DNA from: an uncultured Pseudomonadales bacterium
GTDB taxonomy: Bacteria > Pseudomonadota > Gammaproteobacteria > Pseudomonadales > Pseudohongiellaceae
DNA: 64,000 bases
Assembly (NCBI GenBank): GCA_943789335.1
Contig: CALSTS010000006.1
Coordinates: 1 to 64,000, forward strand
Direction of reading: 5' to 3'
The translations under genes and the position numbers were made by a program. The notes beneath the pieces are model-generated. The model was given only the letters and a program-made list of their open reading frames with translations, did not search any database and was not told where the DNA came from. This document shows positions 37,170 to 46,703 of the stretch, in pieces. Position 1 is the stretch's first letter, and each line of letters opens with the position of its first letter.

Positions 37170-37433
37170 ATGGCACATAAAAAAGCAGGCGGTAGTACTA
37201 ATAATGGAAGAGATTCGAATTCTAAACGTCTTGGTGTGAAACACTTTGGTGGTGAGAATGTTATTCCTGGCAATATTCTTGTACGTCAGCGTGGTACAAA
37301 ATTTCATGCTGGTGAAAATGTTGGTTGTGGTAAAGACCACACCTTATTTGCCAAAGCTGGGGGAACGGTTAAGTTTCAGGCTAAGGGGCCGCATAAGCGC
37401 ACCTTTGTAAGCATTGAGACGGCAAACGTGTAA
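37170..37433 (+). CDS. rpmA: 50S ribosomal protein L27
   Basis: 87 residues. The N-terminus [16 protein letters not shown] reaches the peptidyl-transferase centre. It is complete, has GAGGAT-type sequence overlapping the rplU stop as SD, and is followed by a hairpin terminator before obgE. Confidence 0.98.
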   Translation: MAHKKAGGSTNNGRDSNSKRLGVKHFGGENVIPGNILVRQRGTKFHAGENVGCGKDHTLFAKAGGTVKFQAKGPHKRTFVSIETANV

Positions 37434-37450
37434 GAGCCACTAAAGATTTT

Positions 37451-37482
37451 AAAAAACCCTGTCTCTGACGGGGTTTTTTTTT
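37451..37482 (+). terminator. rho-independent terminator after rpmA
   Basis: The stem AACCCTGTC/GACGGGGTT around TCT, with one T-G pair, is followed by a run of T, 14 bases before obgE. Confidence 0.85.
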
Positions 37483-37496
37483 GGTACTTTATAACT

Positions 37497-38690
37497 ATGA
37501 AATTTGTCGATGAAGCAGAAATATTCGTTGAAGCCGGTAAAGGAGGTAATGGCTTCCTGAGTTTTCTTCGTGAAAAGTTTATTGAGAAAGGCGGTCCTGA
37601 TGGCGGCGATGGCGGCGATGGCGGATCTCTCTACCTTGTAGCTGACCCTGCTTTAAATACTCTGGTTGATTTTCGTTATCAACCACGCTATCAAGCTGAA
37701 TCCGGTCATAAAGGAGGAAAGCGCAATCGTACAGGTGCTAGCGGAGAAGATTTAGAAGTTAAGGTGCCGGTTGGCACCAGTGTTTTGGTGGCCGATACAG
37801 ATGAAGTTATTGGCGATCTTGTGACGGCAGGACAACGCGTGCTAGTTGCTCAAGGCGGCAAGAAAGGCTTAGGGAACATGCGCTTTAAATCAAGTATCAA
37901 TCGAGCGCCACGTAAAACAACCAATGGTACTCCAGGAGAAAGCAGGCGCTTATTTTTACAATTAAAAGTGTTGGCAGATGTTGGATTATTAGGCTTACCT
38001 AATGCCGGTAAATCAACTCTGATCAGAGCAGTATCTTCTGCCAAACCGAAAGTTGCAGATTACCCCTTCACTACTTTAGTGCCTAATTTAGGTGTCGTTA
38101 GACTTAGCACTGAACGTAGTTTTGTCATGGCAGATATTCCTGGTTTGATTCCAGGCGCGGCTGATGGCGCTGGATTAGGCATAAGATTTCTTAAGCATCT
38201 AAGCCGTAGTCGTGTTCTTTTACATTTATTGGATGTTGCACCCTATGACGGTAGTGATCCAGCTGAATCTGCAGCTGCAATAATAGAAGAACTGGAGAAA
38301 TTCAGTCCAGTGCTGGCACAAAAAGAGCGCTGGCTGATACTAAATAAAGTTGATATGTTGCCAGAGCAAGAAGTTGATGCTGTTTGTGATGCAATAATTA
38401 AGAAACTCAACTGGCAAGGAAAAGTATTTAAAGTCTCGGCATTAACTCGAGCAGGCACTGCAGATCTATGTGAAGCAGTAATGTCATTAATGGAAGACAG
38501 AAATGCCAGAATTATGGAAGATGAAAGCTATCGTCTCGAAGAGGCAGGGTTGCAGCAGCAGATGGATTATGAAATCCGCCGTAGCATTGAGCGTAGCAGA
38601 ACTCTATGGCGTGAGAAACGCAAAGGGCAAAAAGACCTGCAAGATGATGAAGACGATTATGATATCGAAGTCGAGTATGTGAATGAGTAA
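37497..38690 (+). CDS. obgE: GTPase ObgE/CgtA
   Basis: 397 residues. Ribosome-assembly and stress GTPase. N-terminal glycine-rich Obg fold ([19 protein letters not shown]), then the G domain with [11 protein letters not shown] (~166-176), [16 protein letters not shown] and NKVD, and an acidic C-terminal tail. It overlaps proB by eight bases. The rpmA-obgE-proB order is conserved. Confidence 0.98.
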   Translation: MKFVDEAEIFVEAGKGGNGFLSFLREKFIEKGGPDGGDGGDGGSLYLVADPALNTLVDFRYQPRYQAESGHKGGKRNRTGASGEDLEVKVPVGTSVLVADTDEVIGDLVTAGQRVLVAQGGKKGLGNMRFKSSINRAPRKTTNGTPGESRRLFLQLKVLADVGLLGLPNAGKSTLIRAVSSAKPKVADYPFTTLVPNLGVVRLSTERSFVMADIPGLIPGAADGAGLGIRFLKHLSRSRVLLHLLDVAPYDGSDPAESAAAIIEELEKFSPVLAQKERWLILNKVDMLPEQEVDAVCDAIIKKLNWQGKVFKVSALTRAGTADLCEAVMSLMEDRNARIMEDESYRLEEAGLQQQMDYEIRRSIERSRTLWREKRKGQKDLQDDEDDYDIEVEYVNE

Positions 38691-39804
38691 GCGTGAATTA
38701 CTAAAATCAGCTAAAACCTGGGTAATTAAGGTTGGTAGTTCACTAGTAACCGACAATGGCAAAGGTCTGAATCGTGAGGCCATTGCTTCCTGGGTAGAAC
38801 AAATTATAGAACTGCAAAAGCAAGGTATCTCTGTAGTACTAGTGTCTTCTGGTGCTGTGGCTGAAGGTGTTGCGCGCTTAGGTTTGCCAGGTCGACCAAC
38901 AGCCATTCATGAACAACAGGCAGCTGCGGCGGTAGGGCAAATGGGTTTGATAGAAGCATACGAGCGCTGCTTTAGTGCATTTAATAAACATACAGCACAA
39001 GTGCTACTGACACATGATGACTTATCCAATCGTACGCGTTATCTCAATGCCAGAAGCACACTCAATAGCCTCTTGAGAATGGGTGTTACACCAATTATTA
39101 ATGAGAACGATACGGTCGTTACTGAAGAAATTTGTTTTGGTGATAATGATACTTTAGGCGGTCTAGTGGCTAATCTGATTAATGCTCAAGTCTTAGTTAT
39201 TATGACGGATCAGGATGGTTTTTATGATGCCGATCCGCGCGCTAATGCACAAGCCCAACTTATTAGAGAAGCCAAAAGCAACGACAATAGTTTATTACAG
39301 CATGTTGGTGACAGTGGGTTGCTGGGGAAAGGTGGCATGCTTACTAAGTTAAAAGCTGCCAAGCTCGCTGCTAGATCAGGAACATTGACCGCGATAGTAA
39401 ACGGTAGTCACAACGGGATTTTATTGGAATTGTTGCAAGGCAAAGAAGTCGGCAGTTTATTGTTACCTGATGAGCAACCCATCGCAGCTCGCAAACAATG
39501 GCTAGCCAGTCATCTGAAAATTTGTGGCAAGCTTGTATTAGATGATGGTGCTGTGAATGTTTTAGAAACATCTGGCCGCAGTCTTTTACCAGTTGGCATT
39601 AAATCAGTTGAAGGTGACTTTTTACGAGGGGAGATGGTTGCTTGTGTTGATAGTAATGCAAAGACTATTGCTAGGGGCTTGGTTAACTACGATGCTAGTG
39701 AAGCTAGGCAAATCATTAGTAAATCCAGCGATCAGATACTTTCTATACTTGGTTATGATGGTGATCATGAAATGATTCACAGAGACAATCTGGTGCTTTT
39801 ATAG
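38683..39804 (+). CDS. proB: glutamate 5-kinase
   Basis: 373 residues. First enzyme of proline synthesis from glutamate. N-terminal amino-acid kinase domain ([52 protein letters not shown]) and a C-terminal PUA domain (~280-360) with [23 protein letters not shown]. It overlaps obgE and is followed by a bidirectional terminator. Confidence 0.97.
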   Translation: MSKRELLKSAKTWVIKVGSSLVTDNGKGLNREAIASWVEQIIELQKQGISVVLVSSGAVAEGVARLGLPGRPTAIHEQQAAAAVGQMGLIEAYERCFSAFNKHTAQVLLTHDDLSNRTRYLNARSTLNSLLRMGVTPIINENDTVVTEEICFGDNDTLGGLVANLINAQVLVIMTDQDGFYDADPRANAQAQLIREAKSNDNSLLQHVGDSGLLGKGGMLTKLKAAKLAARSGTLTAIVNGSHNGILLELLQGKEVGSLLLPDEQPIAARKQWLASHLKICGKLVLDDGAVNVLETSGRSLLPVGIKSVEGDFLRGEMVACVDSNAKTIARGLVNYDASEARQIISKSSDQILSILGYDGDHEMIHRDNLVLL

Positions 39805-39857
39805 AAAGTTAAAACGATTATTTAAAGCTATTATTTAAAAAACAGTATTTTTGGAAT

Positions 39858-39886
39858 AAAAAAAACCGGCCTTAGCCGGTTTTTAT
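39858..39886. terminator. bidirectional terminator between proB and rpsT
   Basis: The stem AAACCGGC/GCCGGTTT around CTTA has A runs on the left and T runs on the right, so it can serve both converging transcripts. Confidence 0.92.
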
Positions 39887-39896
39887 GTTTTTGCTA

Positions 39897-40163
39897 TTAA
39901 GCTTTTAGAGCCTTGATGCTGGCATTGAGTCTGCTTTTATGCCGAGCGGCTTTATTTTTATGGATGATACCTTTATCAGCCATCCGATCAATAACAGGTA
40001 CAGCTTCGTTATAGGCTGTTGTTGCACCATCGTAATCTTTGCTTTCTACTGCGACGTCGACCTTCTTAATATAGGTGCGCACCATGGAACGAAAGCTGGC
40101 ATTATGGCTTCTGCGGTTTTCTGACTGCTTGGCTCTTTTACGAGCTTGTGGAGAGTTAGCCAA
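39897..40163 (-). CDS. rpsT: 30S ribosomal protein S20
   Basis: 88 residues from a TTG start (TTGGCTAACTCTCCA), with AAGGAG seven bases upstream. Escherichia coli rpsT also starts with UUG, important for S20 autoregulation, so the rare start is probably functional here too. The sequence is a complete S20 ([25 protein letters not shown]). It lies between proB and murJ, in opposite orientation, as in Pseudomonas. Confidence 0.97.
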   Translation of the reverse strand: MANSPQARKRAKQSENRRSHNASFRSMVRTYIKKVDVAVESKDYDGATTAYNEAVPVIDRMADKGIIHKNKAARHKSRLNASIKALKA

Positions 40164-40359
40164 TGTGGGCTCCTTTATTTAATACGTTAACATTAATTTG
40201 TTAATTCAAACTATTGTTTAATTTATGAGTTTCGAGGGATTTTGCTTCCCGAAAAAAGACGCGAACTATGCAGTTTTGCTGCTGATTTGTCAATAGTGGC
40301 GCTGGTTTTATCCGAGTCTAGTAGCTATGATGCGGACTTTTAGTCTGTAAAGACCCTTT

Positions 40360-41943
40360 ATGCAAGAAGACAGCACCTCAAATATAAGTAAGAAAAAAGA
40401 TAAAGAAAGCAGTAACAGCCTCGCCAGATCAAGCATGGTTGTATCATCACTTACTTTCTTTTCACGTATCCTGGGTTTGGTTCGGGAGATTGTTTTTGCT
40501 GCCTTTTTCGGTGATAGCGCTCAGGCAGATGCATTTTTCGTCGCTTTTCGTATTCCAAATTTTTTGCGACGTTTGTTTGCTGAAGGTGCTTTTTCCCAGG
40601 CTTTTGTCCCGATACTGTCTGAATATAAACAAAAGTGCTCCATCGCCGAGGTTAAAGACCTCATAGATCATGTAGCCGGCAGACTTTCATCAATACTGTT
40701 GATAATCAGCATTATTGGTGTCGTTGCTGCGCCTATTTTGGCTGGTTTGTTTGCCCCGGGATATCTGGACGATGGTGAAAAGTTCTCGTTATTAGTCGAT
40801 ATGTTAAGGATTACTTTCCCTTATATCCTGTTAATTTCACTAACAGGCTTTGCTGGGGGAATATTAAATAGTTATAACCGTTTTGCTGTGCCTGCAGTAA
40901 CGCCAGTTTTTCTTAATATTTCTTTGATTACTTGTGCTATTTGGCTTAGCCCTTTATTTGCAGAACCGGTAATTGCAATTGCCTGGGGCGTTATCGCAGC
41001 CGGTATCATACAGCTTATGTTCCAACTGCCATTTCTGGGGCATCTGAATTTAATTCCACGACCAAGACTAAGACCAAAGCATGAAGGGGTGAGCCGTGTG
41101 ATCACATTGATGATTCCGGTAATGTTTTCGGTTTCAGTGGGGCAGATAAATTTATTGTTAGATACTGTGCTGGCGACATCAATTGAAGGTGATGGTAGTG
41201 TCAGTTGGTTATATTATGCTGATCGAATTATGTATCTGCCATTGGGAGTATTTGCAGTAGCTATAGCAACAGTGATTTTGCCAAGTTTATCTCGTAAACA
41301 TTCTGAAGAATCTTTAGACGAGTTTAAGGAAACACTGGATTGGGGCTTACGCTGTATTTTATTGATAGGCTTGCCAGCATGTCTTGCCTTGACTGCTCTC
41401 GCAGAACCTATGGTTATAACACTTTATCAACGTGGAGAATTTGGTGTTGAATCCGTGCTGCCAACATCTCGGGCATTACAAGCCTATTCATTAGGTTTGC
41501 TGGCTTTTATGGCGATTAAAGTATTAGCCAGTGCTTATTTTTCACGACAAGATACCAAGACACCTGTACGTTATGGAATCATAGCGATGATCAGTAATAT
41601 GGTAATGAATTTATTGTTAATTTTACCACTGGCTCATATCGGTTTAGCCCTAGCTACAGCATTTTCATCTTGGGTAAATGCAGGGCTATTATTATTTGGT
41701 CTAATCAAATTGAAATTATTTAGTTTCCATCGCAAATTCTTTTTTATGTCATTACAAATAATTCTGGCAAACTTATTGATGCTGGCATTTATCATGGGAT
41801 TTAATACAGCAGCTGATCAGTGGATAGAATGGAACACTTTGACGCGAGTCGGAAATTTAGCTTTTTTATGCATTGGTGGTGGATTTTGCTACTGCTTAGG
41901 GCTTCTAATAGTCGGTATTCGCCCGAGTAATTTCAGGCACTGA
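40360..41943 (+). CDS. murJ: lipid II flippase MurJ
   Basis: 527 residues with about 14 membrane segments. Translocates lipid II to the periplasm. Family motifs: SSLTFFSRILGLVREIVFAAFFG, PNFLRRLFAEGAFSQAFVP, and the conserved charged residues of TM2/TM8. A short Ser/Lys-rich cytoplasmic lead (20-25 residues) precedes the first helix. Followed after 74 bases by ribF. Confidence 0.97.
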   Translation: MQEDSTSNISKKKDKESSNSLARSSMVVSSLTFFSRILGLVREIVFAAFFGDSAQADAFFVAFRIPNFLRRLFAEGAFSQAFVPILSEYKQKCSIAEVKDLIDHVAGRLSSILLIISIIGVVAAPILAGLFAPGYLDDGEKFSLLVDMLRITFPYILLISLTGFAGGILNSYNRFAVPAVTPVFLNISLITCAIWLSPLFAEPVIAIAWGVIAAGIIQLMFQLPFLGHLNLIPRPRLRPKHEGVSRVITLMIPVMFSVSVGQINLLLDTVLATSIEGDGSVSWLYYADRIMYLPLGVFAVAIATVILPSLSRKHSEESLDEFKETLDWGLRCILLIGLPACLALTALAEPMVITLYQRGEFGVESVLPTSRALQAYSLGLLAFMAIKVLASAYFSRQDTKTPVRYGIIAMISNMVMNLLLILPLAHIGLALATAFSSWVNAGLLLFGLIKLKLFSFHRKFFFMSLQIILANLLMLAFIMGFNTAADQWIEWNTLTRVGNLAFLCIGGGFCYCLGLLIVGIRPSNFRH

Positions 41944-42017
41944 TTGTTTAAAAACACTAGGTCTTTAAAGACAGTCACGCTAGTTCTTTATATAATAACC
42001 GGCCCTTAACTTTTTAA

Positions 42018-43010
42018 ATGCCCATGCAAGTTTTTGATAATCTCCAAACAATTAGTTCTGCTTACCCTCATTGCGTATTAACTGTTGGTAAATATGATGG
42101 TATGCATTTGGGCCATCAAAAGATATTACAGCGCTTGAAGATGGTTGCTGCAGAATTAAATTTACCTTCATTGGTGATTCTTAGCGAACCACAACCTGAA
42201 GAATATTTTGCTGGTAAAAATGCACCTGCAAGGTTGTACTCATTTGCTGATAAATTGAATTTTCTGAAAGATTTTGGAATAGATTTGGTCTATAAAATGA
42301 CCTTTGATCATAACTTGAGTCAGCTAAGTGCTGAAAACTTTATAAATGATATTTTGTATCAGGGTTTAGGTGCAAGAGCCATGATTGTAGGTGATGATTT
42401 TCATTTCGGTAAAGACCGCTTGGGTGATTTTAATTTGCTTCAAGCAGAAGGCGAACGTTTAGGCTTTAGCGTAGAAGCAGCTGAAGAATGTTTGAGTGAT
42501 GGCCTAAGAGTAAGCAGCACCTTGCTAAGGCAAAAACTCGAATTGGGTGATTGTGAGGGCGTCAATAAATTATTAAACAGACCCTATCACTTAAGTGGAG
42601 AGGTTATTAAAGGTCAACAGCTAGGTCGTGAGCTGGGTTATCCGACAGCAAACCTTAGAACGGGTATAAGTAAGTTGGCTTTAGAAGGGGTCTTTGCTGT
42701 GACTGCTGAGCTTGGGCAACGCTGTCTAAAAGGCGTTGCAAGTGTAGGATACAAACCGACTATTGAAGGCGAGAATGATTTAGCTGTAGAAATATATTTG
42801 ATGGATTTTGATGAAGATATTTACGGACAGGAGCTAATTGTGAATTTTCATAATAAAATCAGAGATCAAGAGAAATTTTTAAATTTACAGGAATTGAAAG
42901 CTAATATTGCTGATGATGTTGGCAAAGTGCAGCAGTTTTTCTCAAGTAAAAAAATAATTCGAACAGATGATGTTACAGATAAAGGGCATGAGGTAAGAGA
43001 TGTCAGCTAA
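42018..43010 (+). CDS. ribF: bifunctional riboflavin kinase/FAD synthetase
   Basis: 330 residues. N-terminal FMN adenylyltransferase domain with TVGKYDGMHLGHQKIL (usually GNFDGVHLGH) and VSSTLLRQKLELGD; the C-terminal riboflavin kinase domain from ~185 has GRELGYPTANL and VGYKPTIEG. Normal size. Its stop overlaps lspA by 11 bases. In most gammaproteobacteria ileS lies between ribF and lspA; here it is absent. Confidence 0.96.
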   Translation: MPMQVFDNLQTISSAYPHCVLTVGKYDGMHLGHQKILQRLKMVAAELNLPSLVILSEPQPEEYFAGKNAPARLYSFADKLNFLKDFGIDLVYKMTFDHNLSQLSAENFINDILYQGLGARAMIVGDDFHFGKDRLGDFNLLQAEGERLGFSVEAAEECLSDGLRVSSTLLRQKLELGDCEGVNKLLNRPYHLSGEVIKGQQLGRELGYPTANLRTGISKLALEGVFAVTAELGQRCLKGVASVGYKPTIEGENDLAVEIYLMDFDEDIYGQELIVNFHNKIRDQEKFLNLQELKANIADDVGKVQQFFSSKKIIRTDDVTDKGHEVRDVS

Positions 43011-43578
43011 ACAAAAAACTGAATTTAGAACGTCTGTTTTATTTTCGATATCTTTTCTAATTTTTATATTAGATCAAATCACCAAATATCTTTGTAATAC
43101 TTATCTTAATCTAGGTCAGCCTGTTACAGTTTTCCCCGGGTTTGATTTATTGCTTGCTTATAATTCAGGAGCTGCCTTCAGTTTTTTAAGTGATGCTGGT
43201 GGTTGGCAACGCTGGCTTTTAACAGCATTTTCTTCAGCTATAAGTTTGTTATTGGTATTTTGGATATTTCGACTACCTAAAACGGAAAAGTTAGCAGCTC
43301 TTGCTCTTTGTCTCATTCTAGGTGGCGCGTGGGGCAATTTATACGATAGAATTTTTGACGGCTATGTTGTTGATTTTATTAGTGTATATTATAAAAGTTA
43401 TCGTTTTGCAACATTTAACATAGCTGATTCTGCGGTGTTTTTAGGTGCTTGCTTAATGATGTTGGATATTTTTAGAAACAGGCCTACTTCGCCTCAATCT
43501 GTTGAAAATATAAATACCGCTGAACTTGCTACTGAAGACGAAACTGAAAATATAGGAAACAACAAACCACATGAATAA
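43000..43578 (+). CDS. lspA: lipoprotein signal peptidase
   Basis: 192 residues with four TM helices. Cleaves the signal from prolipoproteins. Aspartyl dyad D125 (GYVVDFI) and D143 (FNIADSAV), plus AYNSGAAFSFL. The C-terminus carries an extra ~25-residue polar tail. It overlaps ribF (11 bases) and fkpB (8 bases). The many lipoproteins in this window are its clients. Confidence 0.97.
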   Translation: MSAKQKTEFRTSVLFSISFLIFILDQITKYLCNTYLNLGQPVTVFPGFDLLLAYNSGAAFSFLSDAGGWQRWLLTAFSSAISLLLVFWIFRLPKTEKLAALALCLILGGAWGNLYDRIFDGYVVDFISVYYKSYRFATFNIADSAVFLGACLMMLDIFRNRPTSPQSVENINTAELATEDETENIGNNKPHE

Positions 43579-44134
43579 GCCTGCTAATAATTCTGGAAAT
43601 AACAGTCCAGGCGAATTGCTTCGTGTAGTTAACCTTAATGAAGAATCTGTATCTGAAGCAGAACCTGAGCAGGTAGAGGTCATTCATTATCCCAAAGATG
43701 AAATTAGCCCGGGTAAGCTTATTACATTAAATTTTTCTTTGGCGCCTGCTAAAAATGCTGATGCAATAATAGACTCTAATTTTGGTAAAGCCCCAGTCAG
43801 TTTTAAATATGGTGATGGTAATCTTTTATCAAGTTTTGAAAATATCATGCTTGGCCTCAAAGCCGGAGATCATGAAATATTTACTGTTGAAGCTGAACAA
43901 GCCTTTGGCTTAAGAAATGAAGATAATATTCATATATATCCTCGTTTCCAGTTCCCAGCTGACCTTGTTATGGAAAAAGGCTTAATGATCAATTTTTCTG
44001 ATGTGGGTGGTAATGAGCAGGCCGGCGTCATTTCAGACTTTAGTGCCGATGAAGTAAAGGTAGATTTTAATCACCCGTTGGCTGATCTAGATATTCTTTT
44101 TACTGTTAACATTATTGCAGTTGAACCCATTTAA
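43571..44134 (+). CDS. fkpB: FKBP-type peptidyl-prolyl isomerase, SlpA/FkpB type
   Basis: 187 residues. The FKBP/IF domain occupies ~45-185 (PGKLITLNFSLAPAKNADAIIDSN, then EAEQAFGLRNEDN), with the insert-in-flap typical of SlpA. The N-terminal ~45 residues, rich in Asn, Glu and Val, are extra compared with the ~150-residue family. Between lspA and ispH as usual, overlapping lspA by eight bases. Confidence 0.9.
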   Translation: MNKPANNSGNNSPGELLRVVNLNEESVSEAEPEQVEVIHYPKDEISPGKLITLNFSLAPAKNADAIIDSNFGKAPVSFKYGDGNLLSSFENIMLGLKAGDHEIFTVEAEQAFGLRNEDNIHIYPRFQFPADLVMEKGLMINFSDVGGNEQAGVISDFSADEVKVDFNHPLADLDILFTVNIIAVEPI

Positions 44135-44158
44135 GCTTTTTTAAGGTAAAATTATCTT

Positions 44159-45133
44159 ATGTCATTAGCAGTTTCACAACGGGAAATTAAATTAGCCAAT
44201 CCACGTGGATTTTGCGCTGGGGTTGATCGTGCTATAGATATCGTTAATCGGGCACTAGATATTTTTGGGGCACCTATTTATGTCAGACATGAAGTTGTTC
44301 ATAACAAATTTGTCGTTGAGAGGCTTAAATTACGTGGGGCAATATTTGTCGATGAATTATCAGATGTGCCTGTATCAGAAGGAGAAGAGCCACCTATAGT
44401 CATTTTCTCTGCCCATGGTGTCTCTCAAGCTGTTAAAACTGAAGCCGTTCATCTAGGCATGCGTGTATTTGATGCAACCTGCCCTTTGGTGACTAAAGTG
44501 CATATGGAAGTCATGCGCTACAGCCGCAATGGCCAAGAATGTATTTTAATTGGGCATGCTTTTCATCCAGAAGTGGAGGGCACAATGGGACAGTATGACG
44601 AGAGTACTGGCGGGAAAATTTATTTAGTGGAATCTGAGTCAGATGTTGCCAGCCTGCAGGTTAATAATGCTGATCAATTAGCCTATGTCACTCAAACCAC
44701 CCTATCAATGGATGATACTTCATTGATTATCGGTGCCTTGCAAAAACGCTTTCCTCATATTTCTGGACCTCGGAAAAAAGATATTTGCTATGCCACTCAA
44801 AATCGTCAGGATGCGGTTAAGCAATTGGCTCTCGAATGTGATCTGGTATTAGTTGTAGGATCTCCTAATAGCTCAAATTCAAATCGTCTGAAAGAATTAG
44901 CTGAGAGAACTGGCAGTGAAGCCTATTTGATTGATAGTGCTGATGAAATTTATGATAGCTGGTTGCTAGACAAGAACAGAGTAGGTGTAACAGCTGGTGC
45001 TTCTGCGCCTGAAGTACTCGTGCAAGAGGTTATTCAGCGAGTTCAGGAACTAGGTGGAGGAGAGTTAACAGAAATGGATGGCGCCGAAGAGAACATCACG
45101 TTTTCCATGCCTAAAGATCTGCGAATAGGCTGA
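44159..45133 (+). CDS. ispH: 4-hydroxy-3-methylbut-2-enyl diphosphate reductase
   Basis: 324 residues. [4Fe-4S] enzyme of the last MEP-pathway step. Cluster cysteines are C19 (NPRGFCAGV), one in FDATCPLV and one in [39 protein letters not shown] and [14 protein letters not shown] line the active site. Complete. In Pseudomonas the minor pilin cluster follows ispH; here a short gap leads to a truncated pilS. Confidence 0.97.
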   Translation: MSLAVSQREIKLANPRGFCAGVDRAIDIVNRALDIFGAPIYVRHEVVHNKFVVERLKLRGAIFVDELSDVPVSEGEEPPIVIFSAHGVSQAVKTEAVHLGMRVFDATCPLVTKVHMEVMRYSRNGQECILIGHAFHPEVEGTMGQYDESTGGKIYLVESESDVASLQVNNADQLAYVTQTTLSMDDTSLIIGALQKRFPHISGPRKKDICYATQNRQDAVKQLALECDLVLVVGSPNSSNSNRLKELAERTGSEAYLIDSADEIYDSWLLDKNRVGVTAGASAPEVLVQEVIQRVQELGGGELTEMDGAEENITFSMPKDLRIG

Positions 45134-45350
45134 GTTTCTAGTAAATCTGGTCTAAGCAGCGTGATCTGCATCGCATTTTGCTTATCCTAACAGCCATCTC
45201 TTAATATTTTTCTATTCAAATCACATTTTTTCATCTTATTTAGGCTAATCTGACATTACCATCAGGCAAAGAATTCTTTAAAATATAAGGGTTTATAGTG
45301 CAAGCTTGATTTATCAGGAGGTCTCAGTCTTGGCTTGTCATGGTATAGTG
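45134..45350. other. deletion scar candidate between ispH and pilS
   Basis: 217 bases without a gene. In Pseudomonas this interval holds pilE, pilY1 and other minor pilin genes and pilR. I saw no recognisable remnant of these or of a histidine kinase domain in any frame, so any deletion was clean or old. Confidence 0.5.
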
Positions 45351-46295
45351 TTATGCGTGTAAAAAACTATAACCGCTGCTGAGTTTGGAATAGTCTTCAA
45401 GAAAAATTAGCACATTGGATTTCTTTTCTGGTTGTAAATAAGAAAAACTGGCTAACACTTCAGGAGATGAATCATTAAATTTGAAGGGGCTGCTTTGATA
45501 ATTATTATCAGACTGCCATAGTTTTAATTGTTTAATTAATTGCTCAGGTAGTTCCAGGAAATTTTCTCCACTTAAATATTCAGATAAAAACTTTACAGCA
45601 GAGTTGTTCGAATTAAGTATTCCTCCACCAGAGTTCACAACAATGATTCCAGTACGCATACGTTGAATCACCTGGAAATTCATTTCTTCCAATGATTTCA
45701 GGTCTTCAGCCTGACGCTTAGCTAGTAGTTCATTCTGTAGAATTTTCCCGCCTAAATATTGCAAAATAAGTGAAACTGCAAAAAGGGTCAGCCCAAGTAG
45801 GCCAGCTTGAACATAAAGATCATCTGATCGATCTAAGGTGAAGTTAAGGTAAAACTCGGAATAAAAAGCGGCCAAGGTTCCTACCGCCGCAAGAAAAGTT
45901 GCCATTCGATTTTGGAAAAGAATACTACCAGCTGAAATTGGAACAATGATGAGATGCGCCATGCCAGTAGAAACACCCCCGGAGGCATAGCTGATAATAA
46001 TCAATAGAATGATGTCAGTGATTGTGACAGCTAAAAATAGTAAATTTTCATATTTTTTTAGTTGCGGAAAAAAGCCTCTGAATATAATCAGAGCATTGAA
46101 AAAAATATAAAAGATACTTGTTCTAAAATAGAGATTGGGATCGATACTGCCTAAAAAACTTAAATCAGAAGTAAATATATAGGAGATGAGCAGAATTAAG
46201 GATAACAAGAGCCTATAAAGGCCATAAATATTAAAAATTTGATTATTCTGTAGACGACGGTCATCATCTATACTGACTGCACCTGGAGCTAGCAT
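45351..46295 (-). pseudogene. pilS: truncated PilS-like sensor without kinase domain
   Basis: 314 residues. It has six TM helices (~25-195) followed by a PAS-like segment with VIQRMRTGIIVVNSGGGILNSNN, matching the sensor half of PilS. It stops after FLEDYSKLSSGYSFLHA, just where the HisKA domain (normally ASLGRLTASIAHEIRNPL-like) should begin. There is no HisKA, no ATPase domain and no pilR downstream. It cannot phosphorylate PilR. It may be a remnant, or less likely a membrane protein kept without kinase activity. Next upstream on the same strand is the PP0621-like gene. Confidence 0.82.
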
Positions 46296-46301
46296 GAGAG
46301 C

Positions 46302-46574
46302 TTAAGAATCCTGCAGCTTAAAAGTTTCTTTATGTTCAGGACTGCAAAACCAATATTCGCTATCATCATTATCACCGTTAATATCACCAGCAATAGCCTC
46401 TTCCTTTGGAAGATGAATGTTGCAAATTTCACACTTAACCATTTTTTCACGAACAGAAATTTTTGCTTTTTCTGAACTGCTATCTTTTTTGGCCGTTGCT
46501 CTTTGATAATTTTTTATCATGCGCCAAGCTACAATGGCAATAAGAATAAAAGTAAGGAGTCTGAATAATCCCAT
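46302..46574 (-). CDS. PP0621-family small zinc-binding membrane protein
   Basis: 90 residues. One N-terminal TM helix, then VKCEICNIHLPKEEAIAG and WFCSPEHKETF: a Cys-x2-Cys and Cys-x3-His arrangement typical of PP0621, usually found next to pilS in Pseudomonas. The function is unknown. It ends seven bases before the pilS remnant starts. Confidence 0.82.
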   Translation of the reverse strand: MGLFRLLTFILIAIVAWRMIKNYQRATAKKDSSSEKAKISVREKMVKCEICNIHLPKEEAIAGDINGDNDDSEYWFCSPEHKETFKLQDS

Positions 46575-46703
46575 ATAACACTCCGCATGAAATTTAACTG
46601 TAATAGCGCTTTATGCTGCTTTACTTAACGCTAAAGAATAACAGACAATACCTCACCTGCTAAACAATATCTACAGAAGTAAACAGGCTGTAAACACACA
46701 ATA

